Of a DNA stretch of 64,000 nucleotides, positions 50,946 to 63,415 are shown piece by piece. Location of the stretch: NCBI GenBank assembly GCA_013397455.1, contig VYZB01000172.1, positions 1,461,351 through 1,525,350 on the forward strand. Reading direction: 5' to 3'. Source of the stretch: Crotophaga sulcirostris. Taxonomy: Eukaryota > Chordata > Aves > Cuculiformes > Crotophagidae. The position numbers and the translations under genes were made by a program. The notes beneath the pieces were generated by a model. It was given only the letters and a program-made list of their open reading frames with translations, was not told the origin of the DNA and did not search any database. Numbering within the stretch: the first letter of the stretch is position 1; each line of letters begins with the position of its first letter.

Positions 50946-51972
50946 CAAATACATATACAACATACCCATTTTTCCCTTCTTTCATAGAAACATCTCTGCT
51001 GTAATGTAGTAACGATATTATTGTATTAAAATTTGAAGAAAAGAGTTTAAATCCAGAGTTTAAAGCTACAGTTAATACATTGCTTCTCAAAAAACATCTT
51101 GCCTTAAAGGTACTAGGGATCACTAGAAAACATTTTCCTTTCAGAACGCTACAAAGTAAACAGCATCTTAATGCATCATATTCTCCCCAGCTGAAAGTTG
51201 TAAAGTAGCTCTGATTTCTTTTTGATACTGAAAAATCAATGACTTTGTATATTATTTCTGAAGTTAATATTGTGTTAATCTGAAGTTAAAATGTAAGGTA
51301 CGGGCAAACAAATAATCAGTGTACAAAAATAGGTGCCTCAAGCCCTGGAAATAAACCTAGCAGTGGTTAGACCGTTGCAGGGAGAAAAAGGTTGGTCCCC
51401 AAGAAATACAGTAGAAATTCCTCAAGGCAAAGAGCAGATGCTGCCTTTAGACTACCAATCTACAGTTCCTCTGAGGAAGAAAAAGATGGATGATCACTAC
51501 CATTATTATGTTCTTGTGTTTACTGAAACGCAGTACCTCCTTCAACTGACAATGCTGAGCTGATGATGTGGAACATAAGTGAACTCTTTTTAAGAGTCCA
51601 GTAAGTCTTCCTCCCCCAAAAAGTAACAGTTTATAACAAGTAGAGAAGGGCTGCAGAAGCTACTAGGAAACTTGGTATTACAGGATATGAACAGGCATGC
51701 CTTAATAGCTTCTCTAACTTTACTGAGAACTTAACGACTAAGAATTGTTTAGAGATTAAGGGTTGGCTTGTTTTTAACTTGTCTTTTTGCATCATGGCAT
51801 TTGCAGTTTAGCAATTTGTCAAAATAAAGTTTATGCAAACACAAAACTCTTTGAACTCATCTTAATATTATCACTGATGATGATTGTTTTAAACTAAAGG
51901 TGTTCGGGGTTTGGTTTTTGTTTTTTTTTTAAAGTTCAAAGTAGGCAATCAATTCTTTACAGAAGTCCTTAC

Positions 51973-52149
51973 CTCCTCTGTGGACTACGATTCTGAGAGA
52001 ACTCCGAATCACTGTCCTTTGATGTTGGAGAGCCCTTATACGTATAAAAAACATCCTCCGTTTCAGTAATATAACTAATTTCATTTGTAAGGTTATCTAC
52101 AGATGAGTGTCGTGGTTTACGAATTTCATGACGTAGTCTAGGACTCCGC
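51973..52149 (-). CDS. PTPN3: PTPN3 exon, conserved linker after FERM
   Basis: Encodes residues 125-182 with split codons at both ends: [58 protein letters not shown]. This linker block is highly similar to PTPN3 ([29 protein letters not shown]) and absent in this form from PTPN4. The basic RKPRHSS stretch holds possible phosphoserines. Acceptor TTTTTAAG|G, which completes Trp with the previous exon; donor GGAG|GTAAGG. Confidence 0.95.
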
Positions 52150-53654
52150 CTTAAAAATAAAGAACACAAACACAAGTTGGAAGATTGAAATAATTCATAA
52201 AACGTCAAAGTGAAATTTCTGTCCTATTACAGTCTGTGTCCCAAAATCTTCATAATAGCCCTCACTTTAAATAATGAATCTTTAAACATTTTGTATGGTA
52301 TACTAGACAATCATACACTGCTAGATTCAGTACATGGAATTGATGAAGATTTTTTCCCCTCTAAAATGCTACCTGTATTGTTAAAGTTCTAACCATAGGA
52401 TAATTCAGGTTGGAAGGGACCCACGGAGATCATCTAGACCAGCTTCCTGCTCAATGTAAGATCAACTGAGATCAGGGTCGTCTGCTTAAGGCCTTATCCA
52501 GTCAGATCTCAAAAAGTTTGAAGGACGGAGACTACACAGCTTCTCTCAGTGCTCAACTGTCCCTGCGGTGAAGTTTTTCATTATGTCCAGACAGAACCTC
52601 TCTTGTTTCAACATATACTGTTTCCCTCATCCTCCTGCCATGCAACACTGAAGAACCTGACCACATCCTTTAGCTACCCTCCTCCTAATTATTGCCAGGC
52701 TGTTATTAGGTGCTCACGAAACTGTTGCTCCTTCAGCCTGAACGAGTGCAGTTGTCTCAGCTTCTCCTCACAGGGTAAGTGGTCCAGCCTTCTGAGTACC
52801 TTGGTGGCTGGTGGCCTTTGCGAAGCTGGCTCCAGTTTGTCAGGGTCTATCTTGTATTAGTGGACACAAAAGCATCTGCAGCATTCTAATAAAATCTAAT
52901 GAATGCTAAGCAAAAGGAGGCTATATCACTTCCCTCAATCTAACATCTATGCATCTGTTAATATCGTCAAGTTGCTGTGGACTTCTTTGTTGCCAGAGCA
53001 CAACAGATAGCTCATGTAGAGCTTGCTGTCTAAGAAGATTATCAAGTCCTTTTCTAGAAAGTTGCATCACAGATAATACTGTGCACTGGACTCTTCCTTT
53101 CCAGGACTTTGAATTTGTCATCACCGAATTTTACACAGTTCCTATTGGCTCATTTCTTCAGACTATCAAGGTCCCTTTGGACAGTAGCCCGACCCTCAGG
53201 CTTACTGACTCATGCTCCCAGTTTGGTGTTGTCTACAAACTTTATGAGCAAGCATGCCATTGTCTCCTCCAGCTCATACAGACATTAAACAGGACATGTC
53301 CCAAGACAGACCCCTGCAGTACTCCACTTCTTATTTGCCACCAAGTGGAGTACAACCCATTAACAACTCCTCTCCAAGTCCAGTCATTCAGCCATTTTGT
53401 TTCTTATATTTTAAATCAACTTGTTGTCCACCCTTCCAGAATATAAGGTCTTAATTTGGGTATAATATTTTGGCAGAGAGCCTTACTAATGTTGAGGTAA
53501 GTGACACCCACTCTTTTCCTGTTGTCATATATATTCTCAGAATAATGATGTTTAAATATACAAGTACGCTCTACTTAATTATTCTGCTAGAGTACATACA
53601 ATTAGAAAATGTAGGAGGCTGGAAGGTTATAGGAAAGGCTGAAACTGGATTTAC
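52150..53654 (-). other. PTPN3: PTPN3 intron (1.5 kb)
   Basis: Largely made of one antisense CR1-type insertion (52392-53440). Donor TTG|GTAAAT. Confidence 0.8.
52392..53440 (-). mobile_element. CR1 LINE with long 3' region, antisense
   Basis: Plus-strand text is the reverse complement of CR1: the tail-proximal part (AATTCAGGTTGGAAGGGACC, GGAGATCATCTAGACC), then CCTTCAGCCTGAACGAGTGC and CAGCTTCTCCTCACAGGG. From about 52920 it continues into sequence of the type CAGACCCCTGCAGTACTCCA, which I associate with longer CR1 3' regions in birds. A gap of unaligned sequence at about 52862-52920 may separate two pieces. It is decayed, and the subfamily is not assigned. Confidence 0.75.
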
Positions 53655-53789
53655 CAATTAGGGGTAACAGGAGGTGATCGAGAAGGAAGGCTTTTGGTCT
53701 CTAGGTGCTCAACAGATAAAGATCGTCTCATAGATGGGTTCCAAACCATCCCACCTATAACTTTCCTGCAGTACTGGCTGTTTACAGAC
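53655..53789 (-). CDS. PTPN3: PTPN3 exon with 14-3-3 motif RSLSVE
   Basis: Encodes residues 80-123 with split codons at both ends: [44 protein letters not shown](W). RSLSVE fits a mode-I 14-3-3 motif (RSxS); its second Ser (fragment residue 104) aligns with human Ser359, one of the reported 14-3-3 contact sites of PTPH1. The SRSPP-TP stretch offers further proline-directed sites. Acceptor TTTTCAG|G, donor AATTG|GTAAAT. Confidence 0.95.
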
Positions 53790-55858
53790 CTGAAAAGAAA
53801 CAGAAAATTGTGCATGAGTTATTTTGCATAGAAAACTTAAATGAAATAAAATACGCTGATGAAAATGAATTTGACAATTCACGTGTTTGAAAGAGTTCCC
53901 CACGCTTACCCCTCCCTACTTATGCATTTGCACTCTCACAGACCCGTTCCGTCCTTCACCCGTGGCAATAAAATTGTGTTAATCCCTGCTACAACGCTAA
54001 TTACAAGTCTGGTAAAAATATTTTTTTTGAGAGTTATTTTTAACCTAGTTGTGTTTAAGATGACAGAGGGGAAAACAGGAAATTTGCTATGTCCTACTGG
54101 CACTGAATCAAGTGCCTGACAAACATGGTTCAAATATCAGTAAAAGACTCTAGGTGTTCTCTGTCAAAACTCATAAAGCGGTAGCAATTCACTAATGGCT
54201 TCAATAAGCAGAGAATTAATCTTAACTATCTACCTGCTGCCTAGGCATATAAGAGCTACTCTCTCTGTTTCCAGAAGGAAGCCACATTTGAGTCATGTGT
54301 TCCTTATAGGAATAATTTGTTAGAGAAAGATCTGACATGAAAAGGGGATCTCCAAGTCTGGACTGCTTCTTGTGACAAGAACCCGACAAGGTAAGGTTTG
54401 CATCGCAACCAAAACCTCAGCTAACTAGTGGAATTATACAGCATGAAGAAAAATTTTAAAATAGATCGAAATTGAGATAAACTAACATTTATGCATCTTT
54501 TTACCTAGCTTTGCACAAGACACACAGAGAGAGAAGCTGCTTATCCTCAAGTTTGGAAGCGTAGGATTTCTCATGGAAAAGAAGCAAGAGAAAGAGAAAC
54601 CACCTTTCGTTCACTAAGTCTTGAGCTGTATGAAACCTTAAATATACTTTGCATTGTACTGTTTTTTGTTTATACATGTAAAACAAAAAGCAACCCTAAA
54701 CTTCTTTTGTATTCTGAAGTATTTTACACGTTTTTTTCATTATTTTAAAGCACTTTTAAAGCTTCTCCTTGTTTCAAAAACAAAGGGGGAAACCCCAGTA
54801 TGACACATCTACATATAAAAATCAGTTACTCATGTAAGTTTTTAAGTTTAGTAAACACACAGTCCATGAACTCAAGAGAAGCTTTTGCCTGTATTATCAA
54901 TCTTTTTTTCTGTAAGTCTTCTAAATATCAACGACAAGGTACCAACTACTCTGGTCTTCTACTAAAGCAGAGGGTTCTTTCAAAGAAGACTTATATGGAT
55001 GCAACAAAGACAGGGAGTGAAAAAAGAGGATGTATTACAAAAAATACATCTTGAAGAATTCCACATACCTTGCATGAATCAACTTTCCTTTTTTTTTGTA
55101 AGCGCATGTTCATGTATTTCACAATGCAGGTGACTTGTGAGGTGCACTGTAACTTGTGTGATGGAAGCCAGACCCCTAACCCTAACTCTGACCACAGAAT
55201 CATTTTAACAATACATCCTCTAGATATTTCAGTTAAGATACATAAACAATCTCTTGAACTCCAAGTAATTGCTCCTCAGATGTCAAATATGAGCAAACGA
55301 TGTCAAATTTCTCAGCAAAATGGGCTGTAATATATTTAGGTAACAGTTCCTTGCTCCCATCTATTACCAAAGTTAGCCTTTGTGAAGCCTCTTCTGCAAG
55401 CAATGAGAATGTGTCTAGTAGAGGTTATTCAGCATTCAGTCCAGAAATGTTGAATGAACTTACCTTTCAGAATCTGGGAGTTGCAATTTAGCTTGCTCTT
55501 ACGAGTAAGATCACTAGTACCTTAAGCTAAGAGAATCTAAGGGCACAGAGATGTGCAAATAAGAAGCCGTACTGAAGGGTTAAAAGAGTCCGACTATTTG
55601 AACTGATGCAATAAATGCTAGGATATCTGCCTCACATGAGTGTAAAACAACATAGTACAAGAAAGCCACACATTTCAGAGCAAAACTTACGATACCTAAG
55701 GTGGTAAAAACTGACTGTAGCCTTCTTCAAAACTGACAGAAGTTGGATAAGAAGAATTACTGAAGTCAATCTTAGAATCTCCAGGGTTGCATGGTGTGGT
55801 TGGTGAGGGGTTTTGTCTGCATGTTTGGTTTTATGGGTTTTTTGGAGGGCCTGTAGGA

Positions 55859-55884
55859 GGGTGGGGTGGGGGAAGGGTGGCGGG
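55859..55884 (+). other. G-quadruplex-like G-rich block
   Basis: Five G-tracts of three to five G (GGG, GGGG, GGGGG, GGG, GGG) with loops of 1-4 nt lie within 26 bp on the plus strand, inside a longer G/T-rich stretch (55790-55910). Four or more such tracts fit the usual G-quadruplex rule. It lies on the non-template-matching strand of PTPN3, so the pre-mRNA is C-rich here. Confidence 0.75.
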
Positions 55885-57639
55885 TGGAGGTGCTTTTTTG
55901 GTTGGTTTTGATAGTTTGTTTTACTGAATGCAAAATTTTGCTATTTTTCATAAGGCAGAATGTAGAATCCCTTTTTCGGTTGTGTAGCTTCCACATAAGC
56001 TCAGAGTCATCCTTGAAAAGGAATGTGGAAGCTCATGTTGTCTCTTACAACATTCCACAATCACAAGCAAACAGGAAAGTAAAAATTTTCAATATATTGA
56101 TAGATGGCTTCGGAAGTGACCTGTAAACACCTTTTCTTAAATCTTTGGAGAAAATACTTTGCTGAGTGACAGCGACCGAGCTGACAGGAACTACTGAAAG
56201 TCTTCCAAAATTACCTTTGCTTCTTATGTACTTTAGAGTTCCCTAATAGTAAAGGTTGCTGAGTCATTTCTGCCTCACATAGATACTAAATTTCATGCTT
56301 GTTGCTGGTATAAATAAAGGCAAAGAATGTATTAGTGCAGAGGATATGATTAAGCTGATGGAAGATAACACAGTGTCTCCCTAGAGATTACTTAAGAGCC
56401 TAAACAAGCATTTCACCAGAGATGATGCCTCAAAACATGAAATTACTTGAAAAGAAGTCTTCCTCAGTAACTCAGTTCAACAATGAGAACTATCCTGCAT
56501 GCTACAGGCTATTAAGAACTAGTGACAGTAAATTTGTCAAGAAGCAACGTTTAGCAAAAGTTGGAATGATACTAAAATCGTACTCTTTGGAACTTACACT
56601 GTTTTCTTTCTTAACATTACAAGGGCTGTGCAATGCCTGTGTGTGCATGTTTATATACAAGCATCATGGTTTTGAAGCTGTTTGTAAAATTGAGAGAAAT
56701 AAAGGAGTTCAGGATGTGACAATCCTACAAACTTTGAGAAAGTCACCTCCTCAAAACCTTTACTATAAGAACAACAAGTTCATATCACCCCATAAAGGAG
56801 TTAATTCTCAAAATACAGGTCTGTAAAATGTTAGAAAATTAGATTGCTGTTCATACAACCACTTATTTTCACTTGTCTAAGCTATGATCTATTACTAGAT
56901 GAAAATGCGGAATCCCACTCCAGTAGAAAACATAACATTTTATGAGCCTTCTTACTGCTGGACAGTCCTCATGGGTTAACTGCTTCATTTACAAGCAGTA
57001 CTAGCCAGCCCACTTGATATGAATTTCTGCAGGATCTAAAGAGACGTGACAGTATGAAAAGCCAGCCACCAAAGTCTGGGAAGCTATTTAAAGTATGATG
57101 ACATCATTCAAAAATTGAAGCTTATCCAAGCAGAAAACAGAGAATCAGACTGACAAATTAAATGTAAAGTTAAGCTGTTAAGGGAACACACTGCAAAAAA
57201 ACCACAAATAAATACCACTCACAAACAAAAAGAAAACAAGAAAATACTTCTCCAAAAATCATCAGAACAAGTAGGTTTCTAGGAAACCTACAGTTAATCA
57301 AAGGACACAATAACCCTCCAAAATCTCACACTCAGAGAAAATAATGACATGAGGCTTTCTTTTTCATTCACTATTAACATGAAAGATTTTTGACATGTTT
57401 CATGACAGAATTTTTTTCAGGGTAAGGAAGTGAGCATGGGACATGGACAAGACAATGACAACACAGCATGAAACATTTGTAGCTGAATTGCTGATAAATG
57501 AAACAACAGAACAAATCAACATAATGGAAGAAATTACTGGGACTGATACTTATCAAAATAATCTAAAAGCCTCCAAGATGAAACAGCAGAACTACTCGAG
57601 CACAACCTCCCATTTTAAACTAGCGATTTAATTTACTCA

Positions 57640-58075
57640 ATAATTCAACAAGACATTTGACAAGGTCCCTTAAACCAATAAAGAAACTAAGGAGCTAGGG
57701 AATAGGGTTCTCACTTGAAGGAATTACCTGTTCGCTTGTGACAAGAAAAACCTGAGAGAATAGGAAAAAACATTTTAGATCCATAGTAAAAAAGATCAGC
57801 AATGAAGTCTTAGAGGGATAACTGTTGGGGGCTCTTCTGTTCAAAATATTCACTAGTCATCTACAGAAACGAATGAACAAAGTGTGCTGAAGATATTAGT
57901 CACACAGGATGGCAAAAGTAAAGATCAATTGTGAAGAAATGTAGAAGGACATTACAATGTCAGGAGGTTAGACAACATACTGGCAGTTGAAGCTTAATGA
58001 AGTGAGGGCCAAGTTGGTGCATCTGGAAAAGAACAATCCCAACTCCTTGTAGGAAAATGAGAAGGTCTAAAGTAC
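57640..58075 (+). mobile_element. Ancient, heavily decayed CR1 reverse transcriptase fragment
   Basis: Weak similarity on the plus strand to CR1 ORF2: ACATTTGACAAGGTCCC (FDKVP, as in the RT motif KAFDKVPH), then GGGGCTCTTCTGTTCAAAA with ATTCACTAGTCATCTACAG (GxLLFxIFTSHLQ, where intact copies read LFNIFINDL). Next come GAAGATATTAGTCACACAGG and GTTGGTGCATCTGG. The frame is broken many times. It is assigned by eye from the spacing of these landmarks. Confidence 0.6.
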
Positions 58076-58487
58076 CAGCTTGCACTCCAGAAATTGCCCT
58101 AACATTTTAAACAGAGTGTATATATACATATATATAAATATGAGACTAAGGGGTAAACAGTTCAAAACAAATCTGCTCTGCAAATTCTCTTATTGGATCA
58201 TTAGCTACATGACATTTTTTCCTAGTGTTTTTATACCTCAAACTGAAACAAGCAAACAACACCAGTAAAACACATTTAAATACTCATTCAGGAAACTATG
58301 AAAACTTCTATTGTAGTGATACCACACTGCAGAAACTGTAACTACAGCTATATCACTTGTCAAATGGCTCACATACAAACTGGGACTCAGCTGTGGGCAG
58401 AAGTGAATTCTGCCACTGTAACCTGAGCTATCACAAATCCTCTCGTTCCCCATTACAAAGCAAAAAAACCTGTCATACAACACTTAC

Positions 58488-58660
58488 TTTGCTGGATTTC
58501 TAGAACCCAGGGTCCAATAATGTGACGATATCTTTCTTTCATGAGGTAGTGACTTCTTTCCCTGAAAAAATGTGTGATGCTCTACACAAGATTTCCACAG
58601 ATTTTTGCATGCTCTGTAATTTAACATGTTGAAGGCAACAATATGTTCTCTGGATTCATT
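58488..58660 (-). CDS. PTPN3: PTPN3 exon, FERM C-lobe end and FERM-adjacent segment
   Basis: Encodes residues 22-78 plus two bases of Lys79: [57 protein letters not shown]. The helix [18 protein letters not shown] ends the F3 (PH/PTB-like) lobe and is shared by FERM proteins of the band 4.1 group. The segment after it is the FERM-adjacent region. Acceptor TTGCAG|AAT, donor CAAA|GTAAGT giving AA|G. Length 173 nt, phase 0 to 2. Confidence 0.95.
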
Positions 58661-61600
58661 CTGCAATGGTAGGAAATACCACGTTTCAATATATACAAGC
58701 AGATCAAACACAGTAAACAAGATCATAATACAACAATATTACTTTTAGCTTAATAGGAAAATACACTTAGGAAAACAAAAAAAATCAGCTTGTAGCAGAT
58801 TTTGACCTGGAGACAGATAAAATAGCCCTGTGACTATATGAAATGCTAAATTGCAAAATGGACACATAAAATGTTTAAGAGATGCTGAAAAACTATTTCA
58901 GTTCCTAATCCTTACAGTGTTAAAGAAATATTTGAGTCAAGCGATAAAGATTTTATATATATCAGTGCAATATTAAACAGTTAATATTATTAATTTCAGG
59001 TTTCCAGTCAGATCTTGACCTCCTATGACAAACAAAACTCTTTCAAACATTCCATTAAGGTTGCAATGTAGAAAGGAAAAAAAACCCTCAGTCTCTGAAT
59101 TTAAACTCTCCACATAAGGTTTCAATTCAATAAAGTTGTCTCAAGAGCCACAGTATGCAAAAATCTTGATGTTTCAGAAGACACTAAATAGAACAGTGAT
59201 CCAAGTTTGGGGAAAGAAAGTAGTTGTAATGGGACTGGAGCTGCTGTTACTGCTTTTCAAATCCAACCCTGCTTTCTGAATGGTAACACGAGGCCACCAT
59301 AAGGAGGACAACAGGGAACAGAATACATAGCTTGTGTGCCTTGGTGGAAACTGTTGCTTGTATCTTCAGTGCCAAACGCAAGTGAAACACAGGTGTAACA
59401 ACTGTGCCACCCATGTTTATCCCCTCACCAACTATTTCTTTCTTGTATTCTTTTTATTTCTAGGCAACATTTTACAGATGTCATGTGTCAGAGATCAATG
59501 CCACATTCTGCAAATCACTTTATGAGTGGTTCAGAGAATCCATGACTGAAGTCACTGTTGAAAACCAATGAGAATTTCAAGAGAAAGATACAAAGGATTT
59601 GCCTCTTGATTTTACAGAGGGACTGCAAAATGTTTATGATTGCAATCTTTCAGGCATGTTCTCCCCATATCTATTAAAACATTTTCAACTATTTCCAAAG
59701 AAGTAGGGTTCGTTATTTTAGTTTCATGCATAATGAACCAATGCATCTTTTTCAGTTCGCCACAGTTGCTTCCAATTAGCTTATATGAAATACAGTGTGA
59801 AAGTACAGTGAAATTTTAACTCAGAATTTCTTGCAATATAAAAAGCATGCATCCCTTAAAGATTTAATGACAAATGGCATTTCTAACAATCTCTATTGGT
59901 TGAATACCACTTCAAGTGTTTTACTGCCCCAGAAGACAAAAGGAAGCATACAGATATTTTTGTTTGTCTGGAAAACTGGCCTTTCAGTTGCCACAAAAAT
60001 TAGTTTATCCAAACATCTCAATTATATTGAACACCATAGTGTAGAGATAAAGAATGAAGTACACCTAACATTCTGTTTTTAAATGTAGATTTTAATATAG
60101 TAATGGATCTTGCACTCTACATCACAAATGTGTTATTCCTAACTGTTGTTACAGAACCTTCTTAGCAGTTAAAAGTTTAAATATGGACTTAAGCTAGGAT
60201 AAATACTTTCAGAAGTTCAGAAAAACTTAATCAATTTTTAAATTTCAAAATCTTTTGTTAACATAACAATCTAGCTCACTAACTGGCCACCTTGCAAGTC
60301 ATGCTATTAGATCTATGAACCATTTTAAAGGTGAAGAGAGTCCTAGCCGGGGTCAAAGGATCTAATGCCCATCATATTTGTCACCTCAAGTTCCAAAAGC
60401 ATGGTATGTTAATAGTTATCAAGAAATGAAGATTAAAAAAATTTGTGGCCATTAAGGAAGAGGGGACAACTCTCAATAGTTAGTGTCTTACTATTTCAGC
60501 ATCAGGGAAGAACTCTGCATCATATGCATGCTTATTACATTCACATAGAATTTGAAAATATCTACAGTATAGCTAGTAAAAATATATTTTAATATGCAGA
60601 AAATGAAGTTGGTTTCAAGCATAAGATAACTACATTGGAAATAATGTTTAATTTCTGGAAGCCTTAAAATGTTGCCTTTAAACCAGCATAGTTCCTATTC
60701 CTACCTTAAATCTTCCACCCTTCATTAAGTCTACATATCATGAGCTTTTATAGCATCAGATATTCACTGATTCATCAGTCTTGCTCCCCAGTCCTTATCT
60801 AGCTCTTCAGCAGAAGAAATATTGCATACTTCTACCAAGTAACTGATCAACAGACTGAAGCAGTGGGAGGGTAAAAGAGGAGGTGAATAGCAGGGAAACA
60901 GTGAGATAAGGTCAGTTGAGTCTTCACAACAGGTGCACAAGGAAAGGAAAATAAAGAGGAGTAAAAGAAATAAAGAGAACAAATCAATGAAACATGGCAC
61001 ACCTCAGGCACATCTCAGGTGACTGCAAATTGATAGCCTTGGAGAACTGGCTTCAGGTTTGTAAAGAAATCTGCACATGACATACGAAGCTCTGTAATGT
61101 TGTAGCACTGTCACTATCTCTAATAAAACTTAGCCTATGAACACGTATTATCTGCTCTGCTTTTCCCACATTCTTCCATCTTCGTTACTTTCAGCCTCAT
61201 TTACCTATTTCATCCTGTACTTACAAGCAAAAATCTGATCAATCCAAAGGCTGACATCACTTCAGTCATGTGCCCTCACAAACCCCTTGAGTGACCCACC
61301 TTTCTGGAGAAAACCCTCAGTAGTCCAGCTGTCCCCTCACTCCCACTGCATTGCAACAGCAAGCTTTTCCAAGCAATACCAAAGGGTACTCCAGGTTTGC
61401 TGCCCTAAACTTCAAGCAGAGGGAGCTAACTGACAAGGATGGATATATCTAGAGATTCAATAGCAAATCTGGTCTGCTTTTCCATATTTACTAAGAAAGA
61501 GTAAAAACATCATTCGGCTGGCCATATTATTTCCTGCAGTTTTGTAGCTCTTTAAGCATGTACAGTGCATTACTGTAATCTCAGTGGGTTATGAAATAAA

Positions 61601-63351
61601 AGACTATGAACGCTTAAGAGTAGATCAGCTGAAAGAATCAAGGGCCTTGAATTGTCATCATTTATTAAATGCTTAACTGAACAAACTTCAAGAATGTTGC
61701 TTTCCTCAAGTTGACACAGGTCTCCAGAAAAAAAAAAAAAAAGATTTTTGACAGCAGTCAATGAACACACATATTTTTATGACCTTTAAGTCCAGAGACT
61801 GTTAACACTTAATTCTTCATATATTCAAAAAACCCTGTAAGTACATTCATTTTACTATCTACTGTTAACTAATCTCTCACCGAGAGTCCTGTTCCTACAT
61901 TTATTCTTACTGATATTTGGAAATTGTTATCCATAAGCTTGCCCATATTTGCATACTTCAAGATATTTAGAATTTCAAATAACTATTTATCAGTGAATTT
62001 TTAATCTTCAAGTCTGGAAGAACATAATACTGAGTGTAATACAAACACAATTACACTCACAAGCTAGTAGAATGGTTTGCCAACCAGTCATTTCTTCATA
62101 CAGCAAAATATATATGAAAAGACTGAAAGAAGTAGATAAAAACTATAGATATAAAAAACAAAGCTTGCAAAAGCCTAAGATCCCTCTGTGGTGGATTAGG
62201 ACATACACTCTCAAAAGCGAAAAGAGAAGCATTTGTTTAGGCTGAGTGTAAGCAGTAGTGCAGTAACACTATCTCTAGATACTAATTTGGAAGATATCCA
62301 TCAAATTGGGGGAGGGGGGGAGAAAAAAGTGAAAACCTTCTTTTTGGTTAAAAAAATCCTGCCTAGCAATCTTTTTTTGCCAGATCCCCTAATCCATGTG
62401 GGTCCAGAGGTCTTCTTGCAACACAATTCTTATCAGTTTAACAGCTCACTTAGTACTGGAAAGAGCTTTCATAAAGTTTAGTTATAAGTTAACACTTACC
62501 TTTCACTATCGCTTTGAGTTCTGTCCTCAATTGAATTAAGATATTTACATATCTGTTAGTCACTAATTTCCATGGGTTTTCTGTCATAATAAATATTCTC
62601 TTTGTAAAAAGATACCTTAATTTATCTGTTCATAATGTGGCAGCACAATACTGAATACTGTAATCTTTTTCTCCCTCTATTAAACAGGTGAATATTATAA
62701 CTGTTCTCCAAAAAGCATACAGCATTATGAAGTCTACTCTTAACAGAGAAAAAATTTACATCAGTTTTGTCAACTGTCTTCACATATTTTGCCATCTTCT
62801 AAAGCTTTCCAAGTTCCATGCAGCAGGAGGTGCACTATCCCCTTTTCCAACTTCATGTCTTTAAGCTCCAGAGCTCTCCTTTTCTCCAGGAACCTTCCTT
62901 CCTCCCACAGCTCTGAGCCCCATAGGCAAAAGGGACCTCACAAAGTCCTCCTAGATAGGATAAGCGTTGAGGAACTCTACAAGGCAGGGGATGCATCAAA
63001 GAAAAGAGCAGCAGATGTTGGCAAGAAAAGGGAAATACACTATGTTACTAAATATTGGAGAAAGGATGAAGATCTGCATTTTCCCTGGTCTCCAAGAGAG
63101 AACAAATGTGCATGGGAAAGATACAGTCCAACAGACTGAATGTGGAAGGATTCAATGTTAGAAAGGAAACAAAAACGGGAAACAGAGCAAGTATAAAAGT
63201 ACCAGCAGAGCAAGGGCAAGTTAACAAAAAAGAATTTCAAAGGTAGGTTACCACAACAGAGCCTTTTGATCATTGCTTGGCTGTCTTAACGTTTAAGGAA
63301 AAGATATTCAATATGACCACTTGAGCAAAATAAAATTAAATTACTACTTAC
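58661..63351 (-). other. PTPN3: PTPN3 intron (4.7 kb)
   Basis: AT-rich, with a 17-A run near 61727-61743 and G runs at 62308-62320. No CR1 copy is recognised. A plus-strand open frame at 62789-63139 (116 codons) has no recognisable domain or splice context and is not called. Confidence 0.8.
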
Positions 63352-63415
63352 ATGTTTTTGCCGTTGTTGTATAAAAAACTTTTTCCTTTTAAAGGAAATT
63401 TTTAATATGTTCACC
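63352..63415 (-). CDS. PTPN3: PTPN3 exon, FERM F3 lobe (first exon in window)
   Basis: A 64-nt exon that completes a split codon (phase 2; Trp expected from the family) and encodes residues 1-21 of the fragment, VNILKISFKRKKFFIQQRQK then H. This is the beta-strand pair of the FERM F3 lobe (WxxILKISFKRKKFF), typical of band 4.1-type FERM domains that bind membrane protein tails and phosphoinositides. Acceptor CTTTTAG|G, donor CAT|GTAAGT. By the recalled human numbering, roughly the first 255 residues of the protein are encoded beyond the window. Confidence 0.94.

Larger units (their letters stand above)
40605..51972 (-). other. PTPN3: PTPN3 intron (11.4 kb), the longest
   Basis: Separates the microexon from the first linker exon. 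It contains CR1 copies at 41170-41253 (plus), 44693-45040 (minus) and 50190-50945 (minus). The rest, including 45041-50189 and 50946-51972, is AT-rich with no supported exon, RNA gene or other repeat that I recognise. Confidence 0.8.
53790..58487 (-). other. PTPN3: PTPN3 intron (4.7 kb)
   Basis: Holds a G-rich block at 55859-55884 and a decayed sense-to-window CR1 at about 57640-58075, plus a short TA tract near 58117-58135. A 134-codon plus-strand open frame at 56422-56826 shows no family resemblance and is not called. Confidence 0.8.

Noticed and set aside
52949..53446. 165-codon plus-strand open frame
   Set aside because: Lies inside an antisense CR1-type insertion; the plus-strand frame has no known protein similarity.
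56422..56826. 134-codon plus-strand open frame in a PTPN3 intron
   Set aside because: No recognisable domain and low-complexity AT-driven composition; no promoter or splice evidence.
62789..63139. 116-codon plus-strand open frame
   Set aside because: Not recognised as any family, and antisense to the PTPN3 intron with no splice signals that extend it.
10387..63415. The phosphatase could be the paralog PTPN4
   Set aside because: Residues in the PDZ exon ([17 protein letters not shown]), the PTP exons ([24 protein letters not shown]) and the FERM-PDZ linker ([15 protein letters not shown]) match PTPN3 and not PTPN4. Total C-terminal length also matches PTPN3.
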